From: Coriobacteriaceae bacterium
GTDB taxonomy: Bacteria > Actinomycetota > Coriobacteriia > Coriobacteriales > Coriobacteriaceae
Assembly (NCBI GenBank): GCA_902362275.1
Contig: CABIWB010000009.1
Coordinates: 85,034-118,500, forward strand
Direction of reading: 5' to 3'
Length of the DNA: 33,467 nt
Within the stretch, counting starts at the first letter, position 1; each line of letters begins with the position of its first letter. The position numbers and the translations under genes were made by a program. This document shows, piece after piece, positions 14,782 to 23,080 of this stretch. The notes under the pieces were generated by a model. That model was not told the DNA's origin and did no database searches. It saw only the letters and a program-made list of their open reading frames with translations.

Positions 14782-15783
14782 TTAAAGAGCACTCAGGCTC
14801 GGGGTCCAGGCGATGGTGGGGGTTGTGCCGTCGAGGGTCTCGTTGATGGTGGCGGCCATGCCGGCGAGTAGGCTGTTCTCGCTTACGGTGAGCGTCTTGT
14901 AGCCGCCGGCACGCATGAGCTCGCGGATCACCACGGCGCCGGCCAGAATCACGCCCGCGCGTTTGGGCTGTACACCCGGTAGCGCGGCGATACCCTCCAC
15001 ATCCAGCGTAGACATACGATCGATGGCGGCCGAGATCTGCTCCATCGTAAGCTCGCGCAGGTGCACAAAGTTCGAGTCGTACGGCTCCAGTTCGTGGACC
15101 AGCGCCACGAGCGTGGTGACGGTACCGCCCACCGCAACGAGGCGCTCGGCGCGCTCAAAGTCGCTGGGCAGGCCCCAAAAATAGGCGGAGAACTGCTCGC
15201 CTGCCCACGCGGCGGCAGCCGCAAGCTCGTTCGTCGACGGCGGCAGTGCAGAGAAAAACCGCTCCGTCACGCGGCGGCAACCGATATCCAGTGAGCGCGT
15301 TCCCTCCAGCGTAAAGACCCCGCGCTCAGGCGCATAGACGCCCGTCGCGAGCTCCGTGGATCCGCCACCCGAATCGGCGACGATGATGCGCTCGCCTGCA
15401 AAGTCGTGCGCCACGCCAAAAAATGTCAGGCGTGCCTCGACCTCGCCCGGGATCACCTGCGGTTCGAGTCCCAGCCCGCGCAGACCGCCCAGCAGCAGCG
15501 CGGCGTTGGACGCATCGCGCGCTGCACTCGTGCAGGTGGTACAGACGTACGCGGCCCCAAAGGTACGGGCTTCGTCCACAAACATGCGGCACGCAGCGAG
15601 CACGCGCTCAACGGCCGCCTCGCAAAAGCGCCCCGTCGCGTCCACGCCCTCGCCCAAGTCGGTGATCTCGGTATGCTTGGACGATTCCACGATCGCCCCG
15701 GCCTCGACCTGCGCCAACACCAGTCGCGACGACACCGTTCCCAGGTCAATCGCGGCCACCTTATATCGTTTGCAATTTGTCAT
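14782..15783 (-). CDS. Ppx/GppA-family exopolyphosphatase or pppGpp phosphohydrolase
   Basis: 333 residues from the ATG at 15783, with GGAGGGGAG upstream; an open frame extends 74 codons further with no similarity. The actin-like ATPase-fold motifs are visible: VAAIDLGTVSSRLVLAQV (phosphate 1) at the N terminus, IIVADSGGGSTELATG (phosphate 2), and AVGGTVTTLVAL. The protein is short, lacking the C-terminal HD-like domain of E. coli Ppx, as in the short actinobacterial form. It hydrolyses polyphosphate or (p)ppGpp; the sequence does not say which. It follows the FtsB-like gene by 28 bases, a pairing common in Actinobacteria near eno. Confidence 0.9.
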   Translation of the reverse strand: MTNCKRYKVAAIDLGTVSSRLVLAQVEAGAIVESSKHTEITDLGEGVDATGRFCEAAVERVLAACRMFVDEARTFGAAYVCTTCTSAARDASNAALLLGGLRGLGLEPQVIPGEVEARLTFFGVAHDFAGERIIVADSGGGSTELATGVYAPERGVFTLEGTRSLDIGCRRVTERFFSALPPSTNELAAAAAWAGEQFSAYFWGLPSDFERAERLVAVGGTVTTLVALVHELEPYDSNFVHLRELTMEQISAAIDRMSTLDVEGIAALPGVQPKRAGVILAGAVVIRELMRAGGYKTLTVSENSLLAGMAATINETLDGTTPTIAWTPSLSAL

Positions 15784-15811
15784 TGCGGGCTCCCCTCCGG
15801 GCGCTACTCGC

Positions 15812-16573
15812 CTACTCGCCGCTGGACGCGACCGTCTGACCCTCGACGCCGTTAAATCCAAACAGCATGTCGAGCGTCTGAATGTACCACGGCGCGTCCT
15901 TACCGACTTCTTCGATTTCCTTGGCAACTTCGCTGGCCTTCTTGGCGTTCGACGACTTCTGGCTCGACGAGGCATCCGAATCGTCGTCCAGGCCCTGCAC
16001 TTCAATCCTCTTCTCGCCGGGCATCACCAGGCCCAGATCCTCGGATGCCGCGTCCTTGATACCCTCCTCCGAGAGCAGCTTGTCGACGCTTTTTTGCAGC
16101 TCATCATTGTATTGCTGGCGAATCTCGACCTGCTTGGACAAGATATCGCTCGAACGCTTTGCCACGTACAGGTCGCGCACGGGGAAATACAGGCTCACGA
16201 GCACCAGGGCAACGACGATGCCGATGAATAGCCCTCGCTGAGAACCGTGGGTAAAGTCGTAGATCGCCTTGACCACCGCGTTGTCGTTGGCGTAGTGCAT
16301 AAAGTCCGAGCCCGAAAGACGGTTCGAGGGCCTGCTCGACCTATCGTGCGTTTGAGCCGACGAGCGCTGAGCATGCGACGAACGTGCCGGGCGCACTGGT
16401 CCATCTGTCGAAGTATTCACTTGAGCATTGGGGCGCGAGGTACTCGTCAGGCGCTGCATGGAGCGGTCGGCACCAGCGTAGGCGGACCCACCGAGCTGCA
16501 CCGTGCGCGCACGGCGAGGCGACGGCTCGCGCGAACCGGCGGAATAGTACCTGTTGTCGTAAATCTGATCCAT
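15812..16573 (-). CDS. FtsB/DivIC-like septum formation initiator protein
   Basis: 253 residues from the ATG at 16573 (MDQIYDNRYY, with ACAAGG upstream). A long basic, Ser/Arg-rich and probably disordered cytoplasmic part (1-115) leads to one membrane helix (GLFIGIVVALVLVSLYFPV, about 140-158), then an extracellular coiled coil (SSDILSKQVEIRQQYNDELQKSVDKL) and the LVMPGEKRIEV segment typical of DivIC/FtsB. A Ser/Lys/Glu-rich tail follows. It should work in the divisome with FtsL and FtsQ. The order eno - ftsB-like - ppx supports the call. The long N-terminal extension is unlike E. coli FtsB (about 100 residues) but is seen in Actinobacteria. Confidence 0.85.
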   Translation of the reverse strand: MDQIYDNRYYSAGSREPSPRRARTVQLGGSAYAGADRSMQRLTSTSRPNAQVNTSTDGPVRPARSSHAQRSSAQTHDRSSRPSNRLSGSDFMHYANDNAVVKAIYDFTHGSQRGLFIGIVVALVLVSLYFPVRDLYVAKRSSDILSKQVEIRQQYNDELQKSVDKLLSEEGIKDAASEDLGLVMPGEKRIEVQGLDDDSDASSSQKSSNAKKASEVAKEIEEVGKDAPWYIQTLDMLFGFNGVEGQTVASSGE

Positions 16574-16610
16574 GTGCGCCTTGTGCGGTTGAGGTTTGTT
16601 TGCGCTAAGT

Positions 16611-16622
16611 ATTCTAGTTATA
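16611..16622 (-). promoter_or_regulatory. candidate -10 region of the FtsB-like / ppx operon
   Basis: On the minus strand TATAACTAGAAT offers two overlapping -10 boxes (TATAAC, TAGAAT) about 40 bases before the start codon. No clear -35 is seen. It lies downstream of the eno terminator, so the operon would have its own promoter. Confidence 0.4.
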
Positions 16623-16663
16623 GCACGAGATCCCGCACCGCCTTCGCCAGCCTTTGCTCGACA

Positions 16664-16696
16664 TAAAAAAGGCGCTGAGCCATATGGCCCAGCGCC
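16664..16696 (-). terminator. intrinsic terminator of eno
   Basis: ggcgctg and cagcgcc close a stem containing the palindrome gccatatggc (16671-16696), followed by TTTTTTA on the minus strand. It separates eno from the FtsB-like operon. Confidence 0.9.
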
Positions 16697-16768
16697 CACA
16701 GCGCTTTGCGGCGTCCAGCCAAGGCGGGGTGAAACCGAATCAGCCTCTCCCTCGCCAAATTCGCCCGT

Positions 16769-18070
<1,302 letters not shown>

Positions 18071-18131
18071 TCACTTGGAAACGTAGTGAATGCAAGCGAC
18101 CGGCTGACCGTGCACCGTCGGTGCGTCTCCG

Positions 18132-18176
18132 TAAGTTAGCCATGTCGCACTTTTTGCATTATGCCCTAAGTTAGCC
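18132..18176. promoter_or_regulatory. paired taagttagcc direct repeats upstream of eno
   Basis: taagttagcc occurs at 18132-18141 and again at 18167-18176, 35 bases apart, both about 75-120 bases upstream of the eno ATG. A CATAAT -10-like box on the minus strand lies between them. The spacing is a little over three helical turns, as for a dimer-pair operator, but no regulator is known to me for this sequence. Confidence 0.35.
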
Positions 18177-18197
18177 GATGGATACACTTGATTATCT

Positions 18198-18243
18198 AAA
18201 AATTAAGCGGGAACGATGAGGCGCGTCAGCCCGTCGTTCCCGC
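18198..18243 (-). terminator. intrinsic terminator after mazG
   Basis: gcgggaacga (18207-18216) pairs perfectly with tcgttcccgc (18234-18243). On the minus strand TTAATTTTT follows. It closes the larC-like / yfcE-like / mazG run. Confidence 0.85.
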
Positions 18244-18247
18244 AGTC

Positions 18248-19108
18248 TTACTCCTCCGCCTTTGCGGCATCCCACAGGTCGTTGAGGCCGTGGGTCGAAA
18301 GCTCGGCAAGATCCACGTGAGCACCGGCCGCCATCTGCTCCATCGCAGCCCAGCGACGGCGGAACTTGGCCGTGCTCGCGCGCAGGGCGCTCTCGGCGTC
18401 AATCCCCTCTTTACGCGCAACGTTGACTAGGGCAAAGAGCAGGTCGCCAAACTCCATCTCGCGTTCGGGCGAGCCGGGCTCCTCGGCCTCAAACTCGGCA
18501 CGCTCCTCGGCGACCTCGTCCCACACATCCTGGACCGCCTCCCACTCAAAGCCCACGGCCGCCGCCTTGCGCGACACCTTCTGAGCTTGCATCAGCGCCG
18601 GCAGGTGCGTGGGCACGCCGTCGAGCAGGCCTTCGGGCGCAGCCTCGCTCGCCGCCACAGTCTTGTCCTTGGCAGCCTTCTCGGCAAGCTTGACCTCGTC
18701 CCAAATCTTGAGCACCTCATCGGAGTTGTCGGCATCCGCATCGCCAAACACGTGCGGGTGGCGGCGAATGAGCTTGGCGTCGATATCGCGTGCCACATCG
18801 GCCAGTGTAAACTCGCCGGCGTCGGCAGCAATCTGCGCATGCAGCACTACCTGCATGAGTACGTCGCCCAGCTCCTCGCACAGATGCGTGGCATCGTCGG
18901 CCTCGATGCAGTCGAGCGCCTCATAGGCCTCCTCGATCATGTTCTTGCCAATGCTGCGGTGCGTCTGCTCGCGGTCCCACGGACAGCCGTCGGGCTGGCG
19001 TAGGCGCCAGATGGTCTGCACCAGATGCTGCAGCTCGGCCGAGACGTCGACCAGCGTGGACAGGTCGCGCGAGCCCTCGGCATTTTGCTGAGCCATGTGC
19101 TGTGCCAT
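18248..19108 (-). CDS. mazG: MazG-family nucleoside triphosphate pyrophosphohydrolase
   Basis: 286 residues from the ATG at 19108, which sits 2 bases after the upstream stop with GGAGGA inside that gene. Two MazG domains are visible. The first (about 20-125) has CPWDREQTH and the metal motif EEAYE...EELGDVLMQV. The second (about 185-255) has EERAEFE...EFGDLLFALVNVAR. Tandem MazG hydrolyses NTPs to NMP and pyrophosphate and is thought to remove abnormal or stress nucleotides. The linker (140-180) is Ala-rich. It is translationally coupled to the phosphodiesterase gene. Confidence 0.95.
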   Translation of the reverse strand: MAQHMAQQNAEGSRDLSTLVDVSAELQHLVQTIWRLRQPDGCPWDREQTHRSIGKNMIEEAYEALDCIEADDATHLCEELGDVLMQVVLHAQIAADAGEFTLADVARDIDAKLIRRHPHVFGDADADNSDEVLKIWDEVKLAEKAAKDKTVAASEAAPEGLLDGVPTHLPALMQAQKVSRKAAAVGFEWEAVQDVWDEVAEERAEFEAEEPGSPEREMEFGDLLFALVNVARKEGIDAESALRASTAKFRRRWAAMEQMAAGAHVDLAELSTHGLNDLWDAAKAEE

Positions 19109-19110
19109 GG

Positions 19111-19659
19111 TTAATCCTCCTCCATGATCACGTGGCGGAACGCGCCGCCCTCGTAGATGCCGTAGCTGTGTGTGCCGTCCTTGGGAATGCTCACGCTGCC
19201 GGGGTTGAAGAGCCACAGGCCCGGATGCGCGGCGCTCTCCTCGTTAACCTTGATGTGTGTGTGACCGTAGACGAGCGCGGAGCCCTCGGGCAACGCGGGC
19301 GCGTGGTCGACGCTGTTGTGCATGCCGGCGCCAAAGACGTGGCCGTGTGTCAGGAACAGCTCGCGGCCGGCTTCGTCGAACAGCGTGGCGTAGTCCGCCA
19401 TGACGGGGAAGTCGAGCACCATCTGGTCGACCTCGGCGTCGCAGTTGCCGCGCACCGCGATGATGCGGTCAGCCAGGGTGTTGAGCAGCGGAATCACGCG
19501 CTTGGGGGCGTAGTCGCGCGGCAGGTCGTTGCGCGGACCGTGGTAGAGCAGGTCGCCCAGCAGCACGATGCGGTCGGGCTCCTCGGATTCGATGGCGGTG
19601 CAGAGGCGCTCGGCCCAGTATGCCGAGCCATGGATGTCGGAGGCGATGAGGTATTTCAT
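19111..19659 (-). CDS. YfcE/MJ0936-family phosphodiesterase
   Basis: 182 residues from the ATG at 19659, with GAAAGGA upstream. Metal-binding motifs come in order: SDIHGS near residue 7, LLGDLLYHGPRN near 35, VRGNCDAEV near 73, LTHGHVFG near 105 and YGHTHIK near 130. This is the compact family that hydrolyses phosphodiesters such as bis-pNPP; E. coli YfcE is the model and the natural substrate is unknown. The ILHGPRND loop is the same as in YfcE. It sits between the LarC-like gene (73 bases upstream) and mazG (2 bases downstream). Confidence 0.92.
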   Translation of the reverse strand: MKYLIASDIHGSAYWAERLCTAIESEEPDRIVLLGDLLYHGPRNDLPRDYAPKRVIPLLNTLADRIIAVRGNCDAEVDQMVLDFPVMADYATLFDEAGRELFLTHGHVFGAGMHNSVDHAPALPEGSALVYGHTHIKVNEESAAHPGLWLFNPGSVSIPKDGTHSYGIYEGGAFRHVIMEED

Positions 19660-19732
19660 GGGGAGTCCTTTCGGTGTGGGGTTGATGGGGGCTGAATACG
19701 AAGTCCAGCGGATGTGGAGCCCCTCTACCGCG

Positions 19733-20218
19733 TTACTCAAATCGAAGTGCCGCGCTCTGAGCCGCCTGCATCACGCGTTGGAGCGGCACGCCATGTTCGC
19801 GGGCGAGACGGGCGCAGTCCTCGTACTCGGGCGCCGCACGCTCACTGCCGTCGGGCAGGGTGGCCACCTTGACGGCTACCTCGCCCCAAGGCGTCGCCAC
19901 CTGCTCAAAACGACGTGGCAAGCAAACACGCTCCATGACCTGGCGACGAATGCCGTTGGTCGTGGTTTCCAAAAAGATAATCGTCTGCAGGCGTTCGATA
20001 TCCTCATGCGAGCAGATCACCTGCAGCTGCCAGCCGGGGCGGCCTTTTTTGCAGTAGAGAGGCAGCCAGTGCACCTCGCGGGCGCCTGCCTCGCGCAGGC
20101 GGTCGGCGGCATAGGCGAGTACCTCGGGCGACGCATCGTCGATGTCGCACTCCAGCTTGACGATGGTCTCGGGCGCATCGGTCTCGCGGGACAGCGGAGA
20201 TGTACTTCCACGTTGCAT
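19733..20218 (-). CDS. stand-alone LarC C-terminal domain (nickel-pincer cofactor insertion)
   Basis: 161 residues from the ATG at 20218, with GAAAGGA upstream. From residue 20 on it matches the C-terminal half of LarC (DUF111): VKLECDIDDASPEVLAYAADRL, KKGRPGWQLQVIC, FLETTTNGIRRQVMERVCLPR, and PEYEDCARLAREHGVPLQRV. LarC inserts nickel into the pincer cofactor of lactate racemase; its C-terminal part (LarC2) binds CTP. The N-terminal LarC1 is not encoded here: the sequence upstream is noncoding and then a plus-strand gene begins. So this is not the LarC1/LarC2 frameshift arrangement. No larA, larB or larE is in the window. It may serve a LarC1 elsewhere or have another role. Confidence 0.87.
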   Translation of the reverse strand: MQRGSTSPLSRETDAPETIVKLECDIDDASPEVLAYAADRLREAGAREVHWLPLYCKKGRPGWQLQVICSHEDIERLQTIIFLETTTNGIRRQVMERVCLPRRFEQVATPWGEVAVKVATLPDGSERAAPEYEDCARLAREHGVPLQRVMQAAQSAALRFE

Positions 20219-20519
20219 ACGGTCCGGATCCTTTCCGCACGGGCTCGTTTTATTCACCCAAACGCTAGCACATCGGACGTGGCACAGGCGTGACTTTCGT
20301 CCGTCGCCGCCCTCGCTCCTATCCAAACATGTACATCAGCCTCCAAACATGTCATTTTTTGCAGCTTTTGGAGGCTGGTGTACATGCTTTGAGAGCGCAA
20401 GCGGGGCCGCACCGCGCGCCGCGCAGCCTTTCCAATCGATTTCGAGCTCCGGCGTGCCCGGCGTGTTGAAAGCTGCACCATTACAATGGAGCGGATTCGC
20501 TTGACGCAAAGGAGTCGCA
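20219..20519. other. divergent gap between the LarC-like gene and hisK
   Basis: 301 bases without a gene. It holds the leaders of both genes, a long 20-base-pair inverted repeat (20328-20386), and the AAAGGAG ribosome site of hisK at the right end. A TACAAT (20482-20487) could be the hisK -10; no -35 is apparent. Confidence 0.6.
20328..20386. repeat. 20-base-pair inverted repeat
   Basis: The arm at 20328-20347 (catgtacatcagcctccaaa) is the reverse complement of 20367-20386 except at one position, which can form G-U. The 19-base loop contains TTTTTT. The left arm also repeats tccaaacatgt directly (from 20322 and again from 20342). No U-tract follows on the minus strand and the plus side has ctttga, so it is not a standard terminator. 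It looks like a mobile palindrome or a dispersed repeat copy. Confidence 0.75.
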
Positions 20520-21431
20520 ATGTCTGCCTGCCCGCTGGTCGATTGCCATACCCACACCTCGTTTTCGGACGGACATGCCTCGTTTGAGGACAACGTTCGC
20601 GCCGCTGCTGCGGCCGGCTGCCGCGTCATGGTCTCGACCGACCATCTCACCCTGCCCGCCAGCATGGATGCCAACTGCGAAGTGCAGGTTACTGAGGGCG
20701 ACCTGCCGGCACATCGTCTGGCTTTTGAGGATGCTCGCAAGCTTGCCGCGCAGATCGCGCCGGAGCTCGAGCTTATCTATGGCTTTGAATGCGATTGGTA
20801 CGAGGGCTGCGAGCCTTTGGTTGAGCGCTGGTCCCAGGGCGCCGTCGTACGCCTGGGTAGCGTGCATTGGATTGGCAACCCAGACGATATCATGGCCGGC
20901 GCTGCGGGCACGGCAGGGACAGAGGGTGTCGCACGCCCCGATACGCCCGATTCGCGCTGCGGTTGGATCGACGACGACACCGACCTGCACGTTTGGGAAA
21001 ACCTGGGCGTGCACGGCGTGTGGGAGCTCTATGTCGATGACTGGTGCCGCGCCTGCGAAAGCCCGCTCAACTTTGACGTGATGGCTCATCCCGACCTGAT
21101 CATGCGCTTTTCGAAGGAAGGCTTTGCGCCCGATTTTGATCCCGCGCCGTTCTGGGAGCAGATGGCCGAATGCGCCCACGATACGGGTCGCCGCGTTGAG
21201 GTCTCGACCGCCGCACCGCGCAAGGGCCTCGACGACTATTACCCCTCGACGGGGCTGTTGCGCTGCTTCGCCCACGCCGAGGTACCCATCGCCTTTGGCT
21301 CGGACGCACACCGCGCCTGCGATATCTGCTGGAACATCCGCGAGGCCCAGGCCCACGCCTACGACTGCGGTTATCGAACCTACGATATCCCCCACCCCAC
21401 CGGCGAATGGGAATCCACACCCCTCGCCTAA
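20520..21431 (+). CDS. hisK: PHP-family histidinol-phosphatase (HisK type)
   Basis: 303 residues, with AAAGGAG six bases before the ATG. The PHP-domain metal ligands are in place: DCHTHTSFSDG at the N terminus, STDHLTL near 41, YGFECDW near 90, LGSVHW near 117, DVMAHPDLI near 185, and GSDAHRACDI near the C terminus. It should convert histidinol phosphate to histidinol in histidine synthesis. The location supports this: the adjacent his operon has IGPD-only hisB and no other phosphatase. Its stop is followed at once by a 31-base hairpin repeat, then by the hisE stop on the other strand. Other PHP phosphoesterases are possible, but the context makes HisK most likely. Confidence 0.88.
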   Translation: MSACPLVDCHTHTSFSDGHASFEDNVRAAAAAGCRVMVSTDHLTLPASMDANCEVQVTEGDLPAHRLAFEDARKLAAQIAPELELIYGFECDWYEGCEPLVERWSQGAVVRLGSVHWIGNPDDIMAGAAGTAGTEGVARPDTPDSRCGWIDDDTDLHVWENLGVHGVWELYVDDWCRACESPLNFDVMAHPDLIMRFSKEGFAPDFDPAPFWEQMAECAHDTGRRVEVSTAAPRKGLDDYYPSTGLLRCFAHAEVPIAFGSDAHRACDICWNIREAQAHAYDCGYRTYDIPHPTGEWESTPLA

Positions 21432-21462
21432 CTAGTCGTTTAAGAACGTCCCCAATGACTAG
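21432..21462. repeat. GTCCCC-core hairpin repeat between hisK and hisE
   Basis: Arms ctagtc and gactag surround gtttaagaacgtccccaat. It is 28 of 31 identical to the unit at 5135-5165. It begins at the base after the hisK stop codon and its last four bases cover the hisE stop (21459-21461), so it forms the entire gap between the two convergent genes. Confidence 0.85.
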
Positions 21463-21776
21463 TGGCGGCGGGCGTTGAGTTCGCCGGCCAGTTCGTCGAG
21501 GGTAATGCCGTAGCGCTCGAGCGTCACGAGCAGGTGATAGATCAGGTCACCGGCCTCGTAGCGAATGTGATCGTGATCGTTATCCTTGCAGGCCATGATC
21601 ACCTCGCTCGCCTCCTCGGCAAGCTTCTTGAGCAGCTCATCCTCGACGTCGGTCAGCAGACGCGCGGTATAGCTCTCCTGCGGCGATGCATCACGACGAC
21701 CGTGAATCACCTCGGCCAGACCTGTCAGCGTCTCACCGATATTTCCATTCTGAACATTCGCGGTGCGCACACCCAT
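21459..21776 (-). CDS. hisE: phosphoribosyl-ATP pyrophosphatase
   Basis: 105 residues, usual HisE length. It hydrolyses phosphoribosyl-ATP to phosphoribosyl-AMP, step two of histidine synthesis. The MazG-like metal helices are LLKKLAEEASEVIMACKD and YEAGDLIYHLLVTL. The N terminus has SYTARLLTDVEDELLKKL, typical of the family. The start at 21776 has AGAAAGGA upstream. It is the last gene of the his operon, 46 bases after hisI, and not fused to it as in enterobacteria. Its stop codon lies inside a hairpin repeat. Confidence 0.97.
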   Translation of the reverse strand: MGVRTANVQNGNIGETLTGLAEVIHGRRDASPQESYTARLLTDVEDELLKKLAEEASEVIMACKDNDHDHIRYEAGDLIYHLLVTLERYGITLDELAGELNARRH

Positions 21777-21822
21777 GGTTCAATCCTTTCTGGTTGGCCA
21801 AGCACCTAGTCGAGCGCCCGCC

Positions 21823-22152
21823 CTACGCGAGTTTTTTAAAGAAGCAGGTACGGTTGCCGGTATGGCAGGCCGGACCCGGCGAGTCGACCTTGACCAGCAG
21901 TGTATCGCTATCGCAGTCGGCCCAGAGCTCCTTGACCTCTTGCATATTGCCGCTCGTCGCGCCCTTGTTCCAGAGCTCCTGACGGCTGCGGCTCCAAAAC
22001 CACGTGGTACCGGTCTTGAGCGTCAGCCCCACCGACTCCTCGTTCATCCAAGCAACCATAAGCACCTCGCCGGTGTCATACTGCTGAACCACACAAGGAA
22101 TCAGCCCCTTGGCGTCGTATGTAAGCTTTGAAGGATCGGTTATCTCTTCCAT
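21823..22152 (-). CDS. hisI: phosphoribosyl-AMP cyclohydrolase
   Basis: 109 residues from the ATG at 22152, with GGGGAGAG upstream; the frame upstream runs through a palindromic element and is not coding. It opens the adenine ring of phosphoribosyl-AMP, step three. Diagnostic stretches are [51 protein letters not shown] with the metal-binding acidic residues and Cys, and [13 protein letters not shown] with two zinc-type cysteines and a histidine. Single-domain form. A 142-base gap separates it from hisF. Confidence 0.97.
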   Translation of the reverse strand: MEEITDPSKLTYDAKGLIPCVVQQYDTGEVLMVAWMNEESVGLTLKTGTTWFWSRSRQELWNKGATSGNMQEVKELWADCDSDTLLVKVDSPGPACHTGNRTCFFKKLA

Positions 22153-22190
22153 TTCTCTCCCCAAATTCAAACTTCGCAGGTCGGCGAGGG

Positions 22191-22285
22191 TTGTCCAGGT
22201 GCCCGAGATTCCGAGCGACAAGACCGACGACGCGTACTTAAGTACGCGAGGAGGGTTGGAGCCGGAAGGTCGGGTGCCTGGACAA
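22191..22285. repeat. 95-base nested palindrome inside the his operon
   Basis: Three inverted repeats share one centre near 22238. The outer arms are ttgtccaggtgcccga (22191-22206) and tcgggtgcctggacaa (22270-22285). A middle pair is ttccg (22209-22213) with cggaa (22263-22267). The core is an 18-base perfect palindrome, cgcgtacttaagtacgcg (22231-22248). In the outer arms the only irregularity is two adjacent positions that read TG on both sides: they give U-G and G-U pairs in plus-strand RNA but A-C mismatches in the minus-strand his mRNA. No reading frame, no U-tract. Confidence 0.85.
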
Positions 22286-22294
22286 GCCGCAGCG

Positions 22295-23077
22295 CTAGAA
22301 GTCCAACCTGACAGGGATGCCTTGAGAGGCCATATACTCTTTGACTTCGCGAATGCTGAAGGTTCCAAAGTGAAAGACGCTCGCCGCCAGCACGGCGTCG
22401 GCCTCGCCCTCGATCACACCCTCGGCAAAATGCTCGAGCGTACCCACGCCGCCGCTCGCGATGACGGGGATTGGCACCGCGCGGGCCACGGCGCGGGTGA
22501 GCGCCAGGTCAAAGCCGGCCTTGGTGCCGTCGCGATCCATACTGGTCAGTAGGATCTCGCCGGCACCGCGACGAGCCGCCTCCTCGGCCCACGCCACCGC
22601 GTCGATACCCGTGGCGTTGCGGCCTCCTGCGGTAAAGACTTCCCACTTGTCGGCACCAGATGCGCCGGGCAAACCGACGCGCTTGGCATCGATCGCCACG
22701 ACCACGGCTTGGCTGCCAAACGCCGCGGCAGCCTGGCCAATCAACGACGGATCGCGCACGGCGGCAGAGTTAAGCGACACCTTGTCGGCGCCGGCGGCAA
22801 CCATGGTCCGCATGCCCGCCAAGTCGCGGAAACCGCCGCCCACGGTATAGGGAATAGCGAGCTCCTCGGCTGCATGCGCCGCCATCTCGATAGTCGTCGC
22901 ACGGTTATCGCTCGTGGCGGTAATGTCCAGGAAGACGACCTCGTCCGCACCCTCGCGGTCGTAGGCGCGCGCCAACTCCACCGGATCGCCCGCATCGCGC
23001 AGGCTCACAAAGTTGACGCCCTTAACCACACGGCCGTCCTTGACGTCCAGACAGGGAATCACGCGTTTGGTAAGCAT
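22295..23077 (-). CDS. hisF: imidazole glycerol phosphate synthase, cyclase subunit
   Basis: 260 residues, full-length TIM barrel. With HisH-derived ammonia it turns PRFAR into imidazole glycerol phosphate and AICAR. The catalytic aspartates are in [16 protein letters not shown] (strand 1) and [10 protein letters not shown] (strand 5). Phosphate-binding loops are TVGGGFRD and [11 protein letters not shown], with [14 protein letters not shown] between. It starts 3 bases after the hisA stop with GGGGAGGAG inside hisA. The next gene, hisI, lies beyond the nested palindrome. AICAR released here feeds the purH reaction encoded in this window. Confidence 0.98.
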   Translation of the reverse strand: MLTKRVIPCLDVKDGRVVKGVNFVSLRDAGDPVELARAYDREGADEVVFLDITATSDNRATTIEMAAHAAEELAIPYTVGGGFRDLAGMRTMVAAGADKVSLNSAAVRDPSLIGQAAAAFGSQAVVVAIDAKRVGLPGASGADKWEVFTAGGRNATGIDAVAWAEEAARRGAGEILLTSMDRDGTKAGFDLALTRAVARAVPIPVIASGGVGTLEHFAEGVIEGEADAVLAASVFHFGTFSIREVKEYMASQGIPVRLDF

Positions 23078-23080
23078 GGG

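Noticed and set aside
19733..20520. LarC made by programmed frameshift between LarC1 and LarC2
   Set aside because: No LarC1 frame exists upstream on the minus strand; a noncoding gap and a divergent gene occupy that space, and the LarC2 frame has its own ribosome site and ATG.
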